From: Pseudomonas sp. 7SR1
GTDB taxonomy: Bacteria > Pseudomonadota > Gammaproteobacteria > Pseudomonadales > Pseudomonadaceae
NCBI RefSeq assembly: GCF_900156465.1
Contig: NZ_LT707064.1
Location: 1,710,001 to 1,774,000 of the forward strand
Direction: 5' to 3'
Length of the DNA: 64,000 nt
Shown piece after piece: positions 8,065 to 17,854 of the stretch. The notes under the pieces were generated by a model that saw only the letters and a program-made list of their open reading frames with translations, did not search any database and was not told where the DNA came from. The translations under genes and the position numbers were made by a program. The stretch's first letter is position 1; every line of letters starts with the position of its first letter.

Positions 8065-9996
8065 TTAGCCCTTGGGGAATGCAGCACTGATGTTGGCATC
8101 GATGCTCGCCTTGACGCCCTGGCCATCCGGCGTGGCACCAGGGCCGCCGCCGTTGTTCAGGTGCAGCACGCCGCCGGTGTTGAATTCGGCGTCGCCACTG
8201 GCATAGAAACTGATCTGCACGCCGGTCAGGTTGATCTGGCCGCTGGCGTTGAGCTCCAGGATGCTTTCACCGCATACCAGGCGCAGGTTCTCGCCCACTT
8301 CAATGACGTAGCTCTGGCTGATGCTGTCGGTCTTGCGCAGGCCGACGGACAAGATGTCCTCCTGCTTGACGATGCGCAGCCGGTTGTTGCCGATGGTCAC
8401 CGTCTCGTCGTGGCCGATGCTCTTGTTGCGGTCGTGGCCCACTGAATGGCTTTCGTCCACCTCGACCACGATGTCCTGGTTGCGCTCGGCATGGATGTAC
8501 AGCTGCTCGGCGCCCTTCTTGTCCTCCATGCGGATTTCATTGAAGTTCGCTGGCGTGCCGCCCTTGCTCGAACGGCTTTTCATGCCGCTCTGGGTAGCGT
8601 TCGCGGGCAGTTCGTAGGGCACGGTCTGTTCGGCGTTGTAGACGCGACCGGTGATGATCGGCCGGTCGGGGTCGCCTTCGAGGAAGCTGACGATCACTTC
8701 CTGGCCGATGCGCGGGATCTGCATCGAGCCCCAGTTCTTCCCGGCCCAGGATTGCGAGACGCGAATCCAGCACGAACTGTTTTCGTTGGATTGATCGTGA
8801 CGGTCCCAGTAGAAGTGCACCTTCACCCGGCCGAACTGATCGGTCCAGATCTCTTCGCCCTTGGGGCCGACCACCAGGGCCGTCTGCGGTCCCTTGACGA
8901 TGGGCCGGTGGGTAATGGGCAGCGGCCGATAGCTTTGCTGGGCCGCGATACAGGTCAGGCTGCTTTCGAACTGTGCCGAAGGCGCGCCACCACCGGTCTC
9001 CCCGCTTTCCTGGGAAATGTAATAGCGGGCGCCGACGATCAGGTATTCGCGGTTCTGGTCCTGGCGGGTAAAGCCGGTGAGGCTGAACAGGTGACCCGAA
9101 CCCAGGCCACGGGCGTTGCCGGCCAGCTCGACCTGCTCGTGCAGGGTCTGCAAGGCTTCGATGCGGGTACGGGCATAGTGTTCGCCGTCTTCGCTCTGCA
9201 CGTAGGTGCCGGGGTAATCGTACAGCGGATAGTCACCGGCGGCATGGGGGCGAGGCATGGCCGAGCGCACGTCGATGCGGGCGCTGGGGCGCTGGAAATC
9301 GTAGTCGTTGAGCTCCAGGGAGCCGGGCTGGACTTCCTGGGCCAGGTGCCAGTCGTGGATGTGGTCGCGCTCGCGCTGCTGCTCGTTCTTGGGGTAGTAG
9401 GGCACCGAGCCGTAGCCGGGTACCGTGGTGTGGGCGCCATAGGCGTCTGCCAGCACCAGCACATGCCGGCCCTGTTCATGGCGGAAGAAGTAATAGATCC
9501 CTTCCTGCTCCATCAGGCGGCTGACGAAATCGAAACTGGTCTCGCGATACTGCACGCAGTATTCCCACTCGCGATAAGGCCGGCTCAGGGCGTCCTCGAA
9601 GTCCGAGAAACCCAGGTCGCGGAACACCTGCTTGATGATCTGCGGGATGGTCAGGTTCTGGAAGATCCGGCAATCGGAGGTCCGGGTCAGCAACCACAGC
9701 CAGGGCCGCAGCGTGGCCTGGTAACTGGCGAACTGGCCCTGGTCGACGTTCTGGCTGAAGCGGGCCACGATGCCGTGGAAATGCCGCTCGCCACCGCCGT
9801 CCAGCTGCATGCTCACGCACATGGGCTTGCCGAGCACCTGGTTGAGGTCGATGGCGTTGTCCAGCGAGTGCAACTGCAACTCATAGTTGAACAGCCGCCC
9901 CAGTTCTTCACCGCCGCCCATGTCCTTGAGCAGCAGCACCTCCGGCCCGAGGGGACTGGTGATTTTGGCCAGGCGTGAGGCTTGGTTCAATAACAT
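8065..9996 (-). CDS. vgrG: T6SS spike protein VgrG (TssI)
   Basis: The protein has 643 residues. The gp27-like part shows LFNYELQLHS near residue 35 and YRETSFDFVSRLMEQEGIYY near residue 150. The gp5-like OB fold carries DQFGRVKVHFYWDR and the VgrG signature SWAGKNWGSMQIPRIGQEV near 410-430. A beta-helix with DKSHS-type repeats follows to the end. There is no added C-terminal enzymatic domain, so effectors ride as separate PAAR proteins. VgrG caps the Hcp tube as a trimer. It heads a delivery module with eagR and the Rhs genes, and is separated from clpV by about 185 bp containing a REP doublet. Confidence 0.96.
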   Translation of the reverse strand: MLLNQASRLAKITSPLGPEVLLLKDMGGGEELGRLFNYELQLHSLDNAIDLNQVLGKPMCVSMQLDGGGERHFHGIVARFSQNVDQGQFASYQATLRPWLWLLTRTSDCRIFQNLTIPQIIKQVFRDLGFSDFEDALSRPYREWEYCVQYRETSFDFVSRLMEQEGIYYFFRHEQGRHVLVLADAYGAHTTVPGYGSVPYYPKNEQQRERDHIHDWHLAQEVQPGSLELNDYDFQRPSARIDVRSAMPRPHAAGDYPLYDYPGTYVQSEDGEHYARTRIEALQTLHEQVELAGNARGLGSGHLFSLTGFTRQDQNREYLIVGARYYISQESGETGGGAPSAQFESSLTCIAAQQSYRPLPITHRPIVKGPQTALVVGPKGEEIWTDQFGRVKVHFYWDRHDQSNENSSCWIRVSQSWAGKNWGSMQIPRIGQEVIVSFLEGDPDRPIITGRVYNAEQTVPYELPANATQSGMKSRSSKGGTPANFNEIRMEDKKGAEQLYIHAERNQDIVVEVDESHSVGHDRNKSIGHDETVTIGNNRLRIVKQEDILSVGLRKTDSISQSYVIEVGENLRLVCGESILELNASGQINLTGVQISFYASGDAEFNTGGVLHLNNGGGPGATPDGQGVKASIDANISAAFPKG

Positions 9997-10052
9997 CGGT
10001 TATCTCATCGTTGTAATGGCTGCGCCGCCGATTCCCTGAAGGAGCCGGATTC

Positions 10053-10145
10053 ACTGTGGGAGCGAGCCTGATCGCGATGGCGGTGTGTCAGTCAACATCG
10101 AGGTCGAATGTTATGCCGCTATCGCGAGCAAGCTCGCTCCCGCAA
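10053..10145. repeat. REP doublet (REPIN) between clpV and vgrG
   Basis: Two REP sequences face each other: TGTGGGAGCGAGCCTGATCG near 10055 and ATCGCGAGCAAGCTCGCTCC near 10121, with about 25 bases between. This is the usual Pseudomonas REPIN arrangement of paired palindromic sequences in intergenic DNA. The first copy has a degenerate stem. It may also reduce read-through from clpV into vgrG. Confidence 0.8.
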
Positions 10146-10182
10146 GGCTCTCTTGCACAGGGCTATCGGTGTACCTGTCAGG

Positions 10183-12867
10183 TCAGGCCGCGTCGCTGAA
10201 ATCGTATCGCAGTTCGTTATCCTCGGCGCGGATCCGCACCCCGGCCAAGGCCTTGCCTTCGAGCATGCGGGTCAGGAATTCGCGGCTCATGTCCGGCAGC
10301 AGGCTGTTGGTCAGGATGGCGTCGATCATGCGTCCGCCGCTTTCGGTTTCGGTGCAACGGGAGACGATCAGGTCGATCACCGCGTCGTCGTAGTCGAACG
10401 CCACCTTATGGGTGTTTTCCACGCGCTTCTTGATGCGGTCCAGTTGCAGGCGGGTAATGGCCTTGAGCATCTCGTCGCTGAGGGGATAGTACGGAATCGT
10501 CACCAGGCGCCCCAGCAACGCCGGCGGGAAGATTTCCAGCAGAGGCTGGCGCAGGGCCTTGGCGATTTCCTCAGGCTCCGGCACGTCCTGCGGGTTCTTG
10601 CAGACATCCGCGATCAGCTCGGTGCCGGCGTTGGTCGTGAGCAGGATCAGGGTGTTCTTGAAGTCGATCACCCGGCCTTCGCCGTCTTCCATCACACCCT
10701 TGTCGAACACCTGGAAGAAAATCTCATGCACGTCCGGGTGAGCCTTTTCCACCTCGTCCAGCAGCACCACGCTGTAGGGCTTGCGCCGCACGGCTTCGGT
10801 CAGTACACCGCCTTCACCGTAGCCGACGTAGCCCGGTGGCGCGCCCTTGAGGGTGGACACGGTGTGGGCTTCCTGGAATTCGCTCATGTTGATGGTGATG
10901 ACGTTCTGCTCGCCACCGTACATGGCCTCGGCCAGGGCCAGGGCGGTCTCGGTCTTGCCCACCCCGGAGGTGCCGGCGAGCATGAATACCCCGATCGGCT
11001 TGCTCGGGTTGTCGAGGCCGGCGCGGGAGGTCTGGATGCGCTTGGCGATCATCTGCAGGGCATGGTCCTGGCCGATGATGCGTTTTTTCAGGTGCTGGTC
11101 GAGGTTGAGCACGGTTTCCAGTTCGTTGCGGGCCATGCGGCCCACCGGGATACCGGTCCAGTCGGCGACCACCGAGGCCACGGCCTGGTAATCCACGGTC
11201 GGCAGGATCAGCGGGGTCTCGCCTTGCAGGGCGGTCAGGCGCTGTTGCAGGTCCACCAGTTTCTCGCGCAAATCGTGGCTGGCTTCGCTGCCGTCCTCGC
11301 TGTCCACTACGCCGACGCGCTCGCGAAGGGTGGCGCGGGTGGCGAGCAGTTCGTCCACCAGGGTTTTCTCTTCGGCCCAGCGGCTTTCCAGTTCGGCCAG
11401 GCGTTCGCGCTCGGCGCTCAGCAGGCTTTCGGTCTGGGTCTGACGGGTGCCGATGACCACGCCGATGGCATGCTCGCGAGCGATGATCTGCAGCTCGGTT
11501 TCCAGCGCTTCGATGCGCCGGCGGCTATCGTCCACTTCCGCCGGCACGGCGTGCAGGCTGATGGCGACGCGGGCGCAGGCGGTGTCCAGCAGGCTCACGG
11601 ATTTGTCCGGCAACTGGCGCGCGGGAATGTAGCGGTGGGACAGCTTGACCGAGGCTTCCAGGGCTTCGTCGAGGATCTGCACCTGGTGGTGTTTTTCCAT
11701 GGTCGAGGCCACGCCACGCATCATCAGCAGGGCCTTGTCTTCCGACGGCTCGGCCACTTGCACCACTTGGAAGCGACGGGTCAGGGCCGGGTCTTTTTCG
11801 ATGTGCTTCTTGTACTCGGCCCAAGTGGTAGCGGCCACGGTGCGCAGGGTGCCACGGGCCAGGGCCGGCTTGAGCAGGTTGGCCGCGTCACCGGTGCCGG
11901 CGGCGCCACCGGCCCCCACCAGAGTGTGGGCTTCGTCGATGAACAGGATGATCGGCTTGGGGGACGCCTGGACGTCTTCGATGACCTGGCGCAAGCGCTG
12001 TTCGAACTCGCCCTTCATGCTCGCGCCTGCTTGCAGCAGGCCGACGTCGAGGCTGCGCAGCTCCACGTCCTTGAGGGACGGCGGTACGTCACCGGCGACA
12101 ATGCGCAAGGCGAAGCCTTCCACCACGGCGGTCTTGCCCACGCCGGCTTCACCGGTGAGGATCGGGTTGTTCTGCCGACGTCGCATGAGGATGTCCACCA
12201 GCTGGCGGATCTCCTCGTCGCGCCCGACGATAGGGTCGAGCTTGCCGCTGCGGGCCTGTTCGGTGAGGTCGACGGTAAAACGCTTGAGGGCTTCCTGCTT
12301 GCCCATGGCGCTGGGGGCCATGGCGCCGCTGGCTTCGCCGGGCACGCTGCCGGCGTTGAAACCGTCGCTGGCGGTCAGGGCGTTTTCCGGTGAGTCGCCG
12401 ATGTATTCGTCAAAACGCTCGCTCAAGGTTTCGACCTTGACCTTGTCGAATTCCGACGACAGCCCCAGCAGCGCATGGCGCAGGCTCGGGGTCTTGAGGA
12501 TGCCGATCACCAGGTAGCCGGTGCGCACCTGGCTTTCGCCGAACATCAGGCTGCCGTAGACCCAGCCGCGTTCCACGGCTTCTTCCACATGGGAGGACAG
12601 GTCGGTGATGGAGGTCGAGCCTCGGGGCAGCCGGTCGAGGGCGTCGGTCAGGTCGCGGGCCAGGCGCGCCGGTTCGATGTTGAACTGGCGGATGATGCGA
12701 TGCAGGTCCGAGTCCTGCAGCTGCAGCAACTGATGAAACCAGTGGGCGAGTTCCACGTAGGGGTTACCGCGCAACTTGCAGAACACGGTGGCGGCTTCGA
12801 TGGCTTTGTAGGCCACGCTGTTGAGTTTGCCGAACAACGCGGCGCGACTGATTTCACCCATGCTCAT
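10183..12867 (-). CDS. clpV: T6SS AAA+ ATPase ClpV (TssH)
   Basis: The protein has 894 residues and ClpB-like architecture. An N-terminal repeat domain binds TssC. The first AAA+ module has Walker A GEAGVGKT near residue 237 and Walker B FIDEAHTL. A coiled-coil M domain follows, then a second AAA+ module with GTSGVGKTETALA near 632 and VVLLDEVEKAHPDV. ClpV unfolds the contracted TssB/TssC sheath in the cytoplasm so that subunits can be reused. The ATG at 12867 overlaps the end of tssG by 14 bp; a second ATG two codons on (12861) is also possible. Confidence 0.97.
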   Translation of the reverse strand: MSMGEISRAALFGKLNSVAYKAIEAATVFCKLRGNPYVELAHWFHQLLQLQDSDLHRIIRQFNIEPARLARDLTDALDRLPRGSTSITDLSSHVEEAVERGWVYGSLMFGESQVRTGYLVIGILKTPSLRHALLGLSSEFDKVKVETLSERFDEYIGDSPENALTASDGFNAGSVPGEASGAMAPSAMGKQEALKRFTVDLTEQARSGKLDPIVGRDEEIRQLVDILMRRRQNNPILTGEAGVGKTAVVEGFALRIVAGDVPPSLKDVELRSLDVGLLQAGASMKGEFEQRLRQVIEDVQASPKPIILFIDEAHTLVGAGGAAGTGDAANLLKPALARGTLRTVAATTWAEYKKHIEKDPALTRRFQVVQVAEPSEDKALLMMRGVASTMEKHHQVQILDEALEASVKLSHRYIPARQLPDKSVSLLDTACARVAISLHAVPAEVDDSRRRIEALETELQIIAREHAIGVVIGTRQTQTESLLSAERERLAELESRWAEEKTLVDELLATRATLRERVGVVDSEDGSEASHDLREKLVDLQQRLTALQGETPLILPTVDYQAVASVVADWTGIPVGRMARNELETVLNLDQHLKKRIIGQDHALQMIAKRIQTSRAGLDNPSKPIGVFMLAGTSGVGKTETALALAEAMYGGEQNVITINMSEFQEAHTVSTLKGAPPGYVGYGEGGVLTEAVRRKPYSVVLLDEVEKAHPDVHEIFFQVFDKGVMEDGEGRVIDFKNTLILLTTNAGTELIADVCKNPQDVPEPEEIAKALRQPLLEIFPPALLGRLVTIPYYPLSDEMLKAITRLQLDRIKKRVENTHKVAFDYDDAVIDLIVSRCTETESGGRMIDAILTNSLLPDMSREFLTRMLEGKALAGVRIRAEDNELRYDFSDAA

Positions 12868-13906
12868 GGCTCCTTGAGGTCTGTGAGGTGTCGGCCTGTT
12901 CGGCGTAATGCCGGGCCAGTATTAGATCGTTGGCATCGGTCTGCGGCCGTCCCAGCCAGGTATTGAAGCCCAGGCGGAAACGGCCGTTGAGTTGAAGCGG
13001 CGGGACTTCGGGCTGTTCAAGGACCAGGTTCAAATCCCAGTCCAGCTCATGACCCAGGTATTCGGCGACCCAGGCCACCAATTCGTTGAACGGTTGTCCG
13101 CCGGGCAGCATGCCCATGTAGTCGACGAGCTTGAGCGGCCCCAGGCGGATGCGGAATTTGTGCTGGCGATCCCACACATGGCGACCCAGGCAGAAGTCCA
13201 CGCCCAATTGATGGGCGCTGACGCCCACGCGGCTGCGCTCCGGCAATTCCAGCCATTGGCCGACGTATTCTTCGATCTCCACCGGCAGGCCGAAGTACTC
13301 GCCGAGGATGGCCTTCAAACCGTCCGGGTAACGGGTCTGCGCCGCCAGGTGACCGCTGTAGTGCAGCTTCGCCGTATCGGGAATCAGCCCTTGTTCGAGC
13401 AGGCTTGGCATGCCCCGGCCGCTGAGGGCGGCCAGGCGCGCCGACCAGTAGTCATCGTCCGGGCGGTCGTGGCTGACGGTCGGCCGCGCCTCGGCCCAGG
13501 CCCGGTAGAACAGGCTGAGCAGGCGATGGTGAAACACGTCCAGGAAACGTTTGCTGGTGCTGTCGGCGTTGTTGCGCTGGCGTTCGCGCACGTATTCGGT
13601 GATGTGCAGCGGCATCGGGCCGTTGGGGCCACCGAGACCGAAGAAGAACTGCTCCAGGCGCGCCGGTGCCCCGTCGACACCGGGTTGCACCGAGGCCAGG
13701 GTCGCGGGCGCGAAGGTGCACTCGGCCTGTTGCCCCAGGCGCAGCGGGTCGTCGGCCAGGCGCAGGGAATGGCCCAGGCGCGGCAGGTCGGGGGATTCGC
13801 ATTCGATACGCCGCAAGGCCTGGAAGAAGTCGTATTCCCAGGGCTCCTGGTGCATCGCATCCAGGGTACTCACAGGGTCGGACGTCGTCCGGGCTTGGCT
13901 TTCCAT
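12854..13906 (-). CDS. tssG: T6SS baseplate subunit TssG
   Basis: This 350-residue protein carries the TssG signature YDFFQALRRIE near residue 24 and the FFFGLGGPNGPMPLHITEY segment near 87. TssG is a wedge protein that, with TssE, TssF and TssK, surrounds the VgrG hub on the inner-membrane face. The start at 13906 overlaps tssF by 37 bp and the end overlaps clpV by 14 bp, so translation is probably coupled along tssEFG-clpV. Confidence 0.95.
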   Translation of the reverse strand: MESQARTTSDPVSTLDAMHQEPWEYDFFQALRRIECESPDLPRLGHSLRLADDPLRLGQQAECTFAPATLASVQPGVDGAPARLEQFFFGLGGPNGPMPLHITEYVRERQRNNADSTSKRFLDVFHHRLLSLFYRAWAEARPTVSHDRPDDDYWSARLAALSGRGMPSLLEQGLIPDTAKLHYSGHLAAQTRYPDGLKAILGEYFGLPVEIEEYVGQWLELPERSRVGVSAHQLGVDFCLGRHVWDRQHKFRIRLGPLKLVDYMGMLPGGQPFNELVAWVAEYLGHELDWDLNLVLEQPEVPPLQLNGRFRLGFNTWLGRPQTDANDLILARHYAEQADTSQTSRSHEHG

Positions 13907-15729
13907 CGCATGATCTCGCCGCGTTCGGTGGTACGGATCACCGTCTCGGTAAAACTGTTGATCGACACGTAGCGTGCCAGGAAGCGCTCGAACACGGCGC
14001 CGAGCAGGAATACCCCGGTGCCGCGAAACGCGTTTTCATCGAATTCCAGCGTGATTTCCAGGCCTCGACCGAAGACGATCGGGCCGGGCATCGGCAGGCG
14101 TCGGGTGCAAGCCTTGCTGCTGACTTCCCGCAGGCCTTCGATCTGCAATTGCAACGCCGCATCGTTGCTGTCGCCGTACAGGCGCAGCAGTTCGCGCAGG
14201 GCGGCAGCGCCCTGGCCTTGCTCGCTGAGGGACAGGTAGTTCAACGACAACTGGCTGATCAGGCGCCAGGCCTTGGCGTCGTGGGCGTGGCTGGCGCGCG
14301 GGCGGCTCGGGCCGGCCACGCTGCGCACCGCGCCTACCGGCGCGCTGTCGGCGAGGGTGAAATCGGTCTTGCCATTGCCTACGCTCATGAACAGCGGCAG
14401 GTCGCGGTTGGTGCACAACGCGGTCACGCCCAGTTGGCGCAGGTCGTGGCGATAGGGCGCCTGATGGCTGTCCACCAGGCTGACGAAGGTTTCGCTGCCG
14501 ACGTAGGTCGAGCGTGGGCCGTTGCGCCGCTGGTCGCTGGACAGCACCCGCGGCTCGCGGCGCACGGTGTAGTAGGCCTGGTCGCGGCCATAGCGGGACG
14601 GGTCGCGCACGGCATAGAACGGCAGGAACGGCTGCTCCGGCCCGGTTCCATGGCCGGCGAGGGACGTCAGTGAATGCACTTCGAAATCCATCGGCCGGGT
14701 ACGGTCGGCGATGACGTGGTGTTCATTGACCCGTTCCGACAGGTGGATGCGATCCAGGCGCTTGGGAAACAGGTTGATCGCCGGGGTGCAGAACGGCAGG
14801 AACTGTGCGGCGCCGACGCTGCCTTCCAGGCTCGGGTCGTGACGGTCGAACAGCACGATCAATTCCAGTTCCTGGCCGTCGCAGCGTTTGACCGCCCGGC
14901 CCAGCTGGGTGAAGTCGACGAACAGGAACCGCTGGGGCAGGGCGAAGTATTCCTGCAACAGGCGATAGCCCTGGAAGGCACGGGCAACCACCGGCAGCGC
15001 GGCATCCCTGTCATCGAAGCCGCGGGACTGCAGGGCGTCCTGGGGCAGGCGCTCGACCCAGTTGCCGCCGGGCTGGCGGGCGAATACCGCGCAGGCATTG
15101 CCCAGCAATTGTTCGTAGAGGCGGAACGGTTGCTCATCGGCGCCGCTGAGGTACAGCGGCAGGTTGTCCAGGGCCAGGCTGTTGAACGGCAGTTCGGCGC
15201 CGGTGCGCAGGGTCAGGCGCAGGCCGGCCTTGGCCTTCGGCTCGCTGGCGGCCAGGCGCCCGAGCACGGTGGAGGGGTTGCCGAAATAGTCGGCCTGGCT
15301 GACCTGCAGCGGCCACAACGTCACCGCGTGTGCGGTGCGGTACTCGCAGCAGGTCTGGGTTTCGCGTCCCAGGGCCGCCCGCAGGACACTGTCCCGGGGC
15401 AGCTCGAAGCCGCTGCTCAATGAGCCCTCGTCCGGATCGGCCTGCATCTGCACCACGGTCATCGACGGCGTGGGTGCCAGGTAATGCGGGTAGGCGATTT
15501 CCAGCAGGTTATGGGTGAACGTCGGGTATTCGGCATCGAGCTTGAGCTGCACCCGCGCGGTCAGGTAGGCGAAGCCTTCCAGCAATCGCTCGACGTAAGG
15601 GTCGGCGCAGTCCATGCCGGACAACGTCAGCCGACTGGCGATCTTCGGGTATTCCTTGGCGAACTCCGCAGCGCTTTCGCGCACGTGGTGCAGTTCCTGG
15701 TTGTACAGCTCCAGCAGGCGCGGGTTCAT
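13870..15729 (-). CDS. tssF: T6SS baseplate subunit TssF
   Basis: This 619-residue protein begins [20 protein letters not shown], the typical TssF start, followed by [23 protein letters not shown], also family-typical. TssF is the large wedge protein of the T6SS baseplate and forms TssF2-TssG trimers. The ATG at 15729 overlaps the tssE stop by 4 bp. Confidence 0.96.
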   Translation of the reverse strand: MNPRLLELYNQELHHVRESAAEFAKEYPKIASRLTLSGMDCADPYVERLLEGFAYLTARVQLKLDAEYPTFTHNLLEIAYPHYLAPTPSMTVVQMQADPDEGSLSSGFELPRDSVLRAALGRETQTCCEYRTAHAVTLWPLQVSQADYFGNPSTVLGRLAASEPKAKAGLRLTLRTGAELPFNSLALDNLPLYLSGADEQPFRLYEQLLGNACAVFARQPGGNWVERLPQDALQSRGFDDRDAALPVVARAFQGYRLLQEYFALPQRFLFVDFTQLGRAVKRCDGQELELIVLFDRHDPSLEGSVGAAQFLPFCTPAINLFPKRLDRIHLSERVNEHHVIADRTRPMDFEVHSLTSLAGHGTGPEQPFLPFYAVRDPSRYGRDQAYYTVRREPRVLSSDQRRNGPRSTYVGSETFVSLVDSHQAPYRHDLRQLGVTALCTNRDLPLFMSVGNGKTDFTLADSAPVGAVRSVAGPSRPRASHAHDAKAWRLISQLSLNYLSLSEQGQGAAALRELLRLYGDSNDAALQLQIEGLREVSSKACTRRLPMPGPIVFGRGLEITLEFDENAFRGTGVFLLGAVFERFLARYVSINSFTETVIRTTERGEIMRWKAKPGRRPTL

Positions 15730-16238
15730 GAGCGTCTCCGCTGGTCGGCGTTGACCACGCGTACGTGGCCGGTCTCAAGGTCTAGGTCGGTCTGCAGCAT
15801 CAGGCGCAGCGGCACAGGCTGCGCCCACAGGTCACCTTCGATCTCGAAACTCAAGGCGTTGTGGTTCATCTCCGCCGTCGCCCGGGCCCGCACACGCAGG
15901 GTGTGGCGCAGGATCCGCGGCTCGAAGGTGGCGATGGCCTGGTGAATCAAGGTTTCCAGGGCCGCGACATCGACATTCGATGCGCTGTTGCCGGCCAGGG
16001 CCGGCAGACCGAAATTCACCACCGATGTTCCAGCCGGCGTATGCAGCGTGGCATCGGCGTCGAGCAGGGAGGTGGTGTTGAGCAGCCACGCCAGGTCTCG
16101 CAGCACCGAGGCTTTCAGCTGGGTGAGCGACAGCACGCGCTTATCGGCGCTTTCCTTGGGATTGGTCGGGTCGTCGTCGGTCAACCGATCCAGCAGGGAC
16201 GGTTGCAGGCGATCGCGGGTGGCGATTTCGGTTACCAC
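15726..16238 (-). CDS. tssE: T6SS baseplate subunit TssE (gp25-like)
   Basis: The frame extends upstream to 16361, but the family's N-terminal motif [18 protein letters not shown] starts just after a GTG at 16236-16238, giving a 170-residue protein of normal TssE length. That GTG overlaps the TAA of the upstream lipoprotein gene, which suggests translational coupling; the longer version would overlap that gene by 130 bp. TssE is the gp25-like wedge protein that starts sheath polymerisation. The C-terminal half contains the gp25/lysozyme-like fold region ([12 protein letters not shown]). Confidence 0.9.
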   Translation of the reverse strand: MVTEIATRDRLQPSLLDRLTDDDPTNPKESADKRVLSLTQLKASVLRDLAWLLNTTSLLDADATLHTPAGTSVVNFGLPALAGNSASNVDVAALETLIHQAIATFEPRILRHTLRVRARATAEMNHNALSFEIEGDLWAQPVPLRLMLQTDLDLETGHVRVVNADQRRRS

Positions 16239-16669
16239 GTAAAGGGCGCCACGTACATTTTCTGGTCCCAGTGACCCGGCCCGCAGGAGGCGAACTGGCT
16301 CACTTGCGAGACTTCCATCGTTCCCTTGATCTGGCGCACCGCCTGGAGTTTGGTCAGACAATCGCGGCTGGGGGCTGGCATATGCTCGCTGCGTTCAACG
16401 GAGAAGATCGGAACTTGATTGAACATCTCCACGCGCAACTGCTTATCGGAACCCAGGCTGAACTGGCAAGGCCATTCCATATCGAGTGTCAGGCGGCTCT
16501 GGTCAGGTTTGACAAGTGTGCAGCGACCTTGATCATTGACCAGACTTATCGGCTGTCCGACGAAAACCGCCTGGGTCGGCGCAGCAACAGCGGCTGTGTC
16601 CTGCCCGGCGCATGCACTCAGGCTGACGAAGCTTGCCGTCAGCGCCGAAAGGAACATTGGGCTGCGCAT
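16232..16669 (-). CDS. Lipoprotein, likely immunity to the adjacent Tae4 amidase
   Basis: Starting at the ATG at 16669, this 145-residue protein has a signal peptide ending in a lipobox-like LSACAG, which predicts a periplasmic lipoprotein. Four further cysteines (in GRCTL, WPCQF, SRDCL and FASCG) could form disulfides. The ATG overlaps the stop of the Tae4 gene by one base (TGATG). A periplasmic protein coupled to a secreted cell-wall amidase is the standard layout of an effector-immunity pair. I do not recognise the Tai4 family sequence pattern, so it may be a different immunity family. The frame can be read from further upstream (16744), but that part covers no signal peptide. Confidence 0.65.
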   Translation of the reverse strand: MRSPMFLSALTASFVSLSACAGQDTAAVAAPTQAVFVGQPISLVNDQGRCTLVKPDQSRLTLDMEWPCQFSLGSDKQLRVEMFNQVPIFSVERSEHMPAPSRDCLTKLQAVRQIKGTMEVSQVSQFASCGPGHWDQKMYVAPFTW

Positions 16670-17118
16670 CAGGTAAGCTCCCAGAACCAGACGGCCTTGG
16701 ACCTCGAGAACAAGTCTCCACTCTTGGTCAGGCCACGGTTCCACAGGTCAATGTGGTCGCCGGTAGGTCGACCGGCCGTATCGCTGCTTTGCTGGTAGCA
16801 ATCCTTGAAGAAAATGATGCCGGTCTTGCCCATCAGCGTTGTACGGTCAGCCACGCTATTGGTGTAGATCTTGGGTGGGCCGAGCTGGCTTTTTTTCCAT
16901 AACCAGTTCGCTAATGACTCCGCGCCACGGGCGTGCCCATGCGCGCATCGAGGGTCGAGGGTATAAGTCGAGGAGTTGACGGGTAACGTCCGTTCGCCAC
17001 ACAAGGCGATACTCATGCGAATGGCGCACTGATTGATCCAAGGGCCGTCGCAGGCCGGCGTCGCCGACGGGTAGGGCGGATAGCTGTTCCACAAATTGAT
17101 AAACGAAGGCTTGGCCAT
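16669..17118 (-). CDS. tae4: T6SS amidase effector, Tae4 family
   Basis: The protein has 149 residues with the Tae4 pattern: FINLWNSYP at the start, the catalytic Cys31 in NQCAIRMS, HARGAESLANWL, GKTGIIFFKDCY, and His122 with Asp124 in GDHIDLWN. Tae4 enzymes are NlpC/P60-like gamma-D-glutamyl-meso-diaminopimelate amidases that cut peptidoglycan peptides in the periplasm of target cells. There is no signal peptide, as expected for cargo carried in the Hcp tube. It is placed directly after hcp, and Hcp-borne delivery is therefore likely. Base composition looks less GC-rich than the flanking structural genes, which fits an exchangeable cargo pair. Confidence 0.9.
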   Translation of the reverse strand: MAKPSFINLWNSYPPYPSATPACDGPWINQCAIRMSIALCGERTLPVNSSTYTLDPRCAHGHARGAESLANWLWKKSQLGPPKIYTNSVADRTTLMGKTGIIFFKDCYQQSSDTAGRPTGDHIDLWNRGLTKSGDLFSRSKAVWFWELT

Positions 17119-17162
17119 GACTCAGATACCGCGCTGTAGAGGATTGGATTCGAGCAAGCACC

Positions 17163-17197
17163 AAACACCCCCGGCGCGTGGCACCGGGGGTGTGTTT
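17163..17197 (-). terminator. Hairpin after hcp
   Basis: CACCCCCGG at 17166-17174 pairs with CCGGGGGTG at 17184-17192 around a 9-base loop, 3 bp after the hcp stop. The T-rich tail is weak. It probably protects or partly terminates the abundant hcp mRNA before the amidase pair. Confidence 0.6.
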
Positions 17198-17199
17198 GA

Positions 17200-17688
17200 C
17201 TACACCTTGACGTTCTGACGGATGTTCCAGCCGAACTTGACCGGACCGCCTTCCTTGGTGCCGTCGGCTTTCTGCGGCTGGTAGTCCACCAGCACCTTGG
17301 CGAAGTTCAGGGTAACGTTTTCGGTCAGGCGATCATCGCTGCCCGAGCCGCCGGTACTCAGGGAGGTGATCAGCACTTCTTCCAGGTTGATGATCATGTA
17401 CTCGACCTGGCTTTCGCCGCCGGCCTTGCGCACGGTCAGCTTGACCTTGTCGATGTGCTTGCCGCTGGCGCAGTGCATCATCAGGTTCGGCGAAGCCTTG
17501 TCGACGAACTTGGTCAGCGACAGGTCCTGGACGTTGACCTTGCCCGCGCCGCCGCCGCTGCCCACGTGCATGTTGCCGGACTGGGACATGCCCCAGCTCC
17601 AGTTCAGGACGTCGATCTCGTCCTTGTGGGCCTTGTCCATGGACTCGCCCTTGATGTCGCCGATCTTGATGAAAATATCAACAGCCAT
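17200..17688 (-). CDS. hcp: T6SS tube protein Hcp (TssD)
   Basis: From the ATG at 17688 the protein has 162 residues and begins MAVDIFIKIGDIKGES, the Hcp1-type start. GGGAG lies at good spacing upstream, which decides this start over the longer frame from 17718. Hcp hexamers stack into the inner tube of the T6SS and act as chaperone and carrier for small effectors such as Tae proteins. It stands apart from tssC by about 165 bp with its own flanking hairpins, consistent with separate high expression. Confidence 0.97.
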   Translation of the reverse strand: MAVDIFIKIGDIKGESMDKAHKDEIDVLNWSWGMSQSGNMHVGSGGGAGKVNVQDLSLTKFVDKASPNLMMHCASGKHIDKVKLTVRKAGGESQVEYMIINLEEVLITSLSTGGSGSDDRLTENVTLNFAKVLVDYQPQKADGTKEGGPVKFGWNIRQNVKV

Positions 17689-17770
17689 GTTTTCTCCCTG
17701 TGTGGCTTCTAACCACATTGTTTGGTTGACGCTGACCTTGCGAAATTACGGGTGCTGAACGGGGGGAAGA

Positions 17771-17826
17771 CGATCTCCAGCCTGCTGGAGATCCTCTGTG
17801 GGAGCGAGCAAGCTCGCTCCCACAGG
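17771..17826. terminator. Two hairpins between tssC and hcp, one a REP palindrome
   Basis: GATCTCCAG/CTGGAGATC at 17772-17793 and CTGTGGGAGCGAG/CTCGCTCCCACAG at 17797-17826 form two tight hairpins just downstream of tssC. The second is a Pseudomonas REP. They sit where transcription of tssBC would be damped before hcp. Confidence 0.6.
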
Positions 17827-17854
17827 GTTACCGGCCACCCGTTTCAGTAAATCT

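Noticed and set aside
10108..12393. A 761-codon plus-strand frame opposite clpV
   Set aside because: It is antisense to an unmistakable AAA+ gene and has no recognisable domain.
16239..16361. Longer N-terminus for TssE from a TTG at 16361
   Set aside because: It would overlap the upstream lipoprotein gene by 130 bp and adds about 41 residues not typical of TssE. The GTG at 16238 fits the family and the stop-start overlap.
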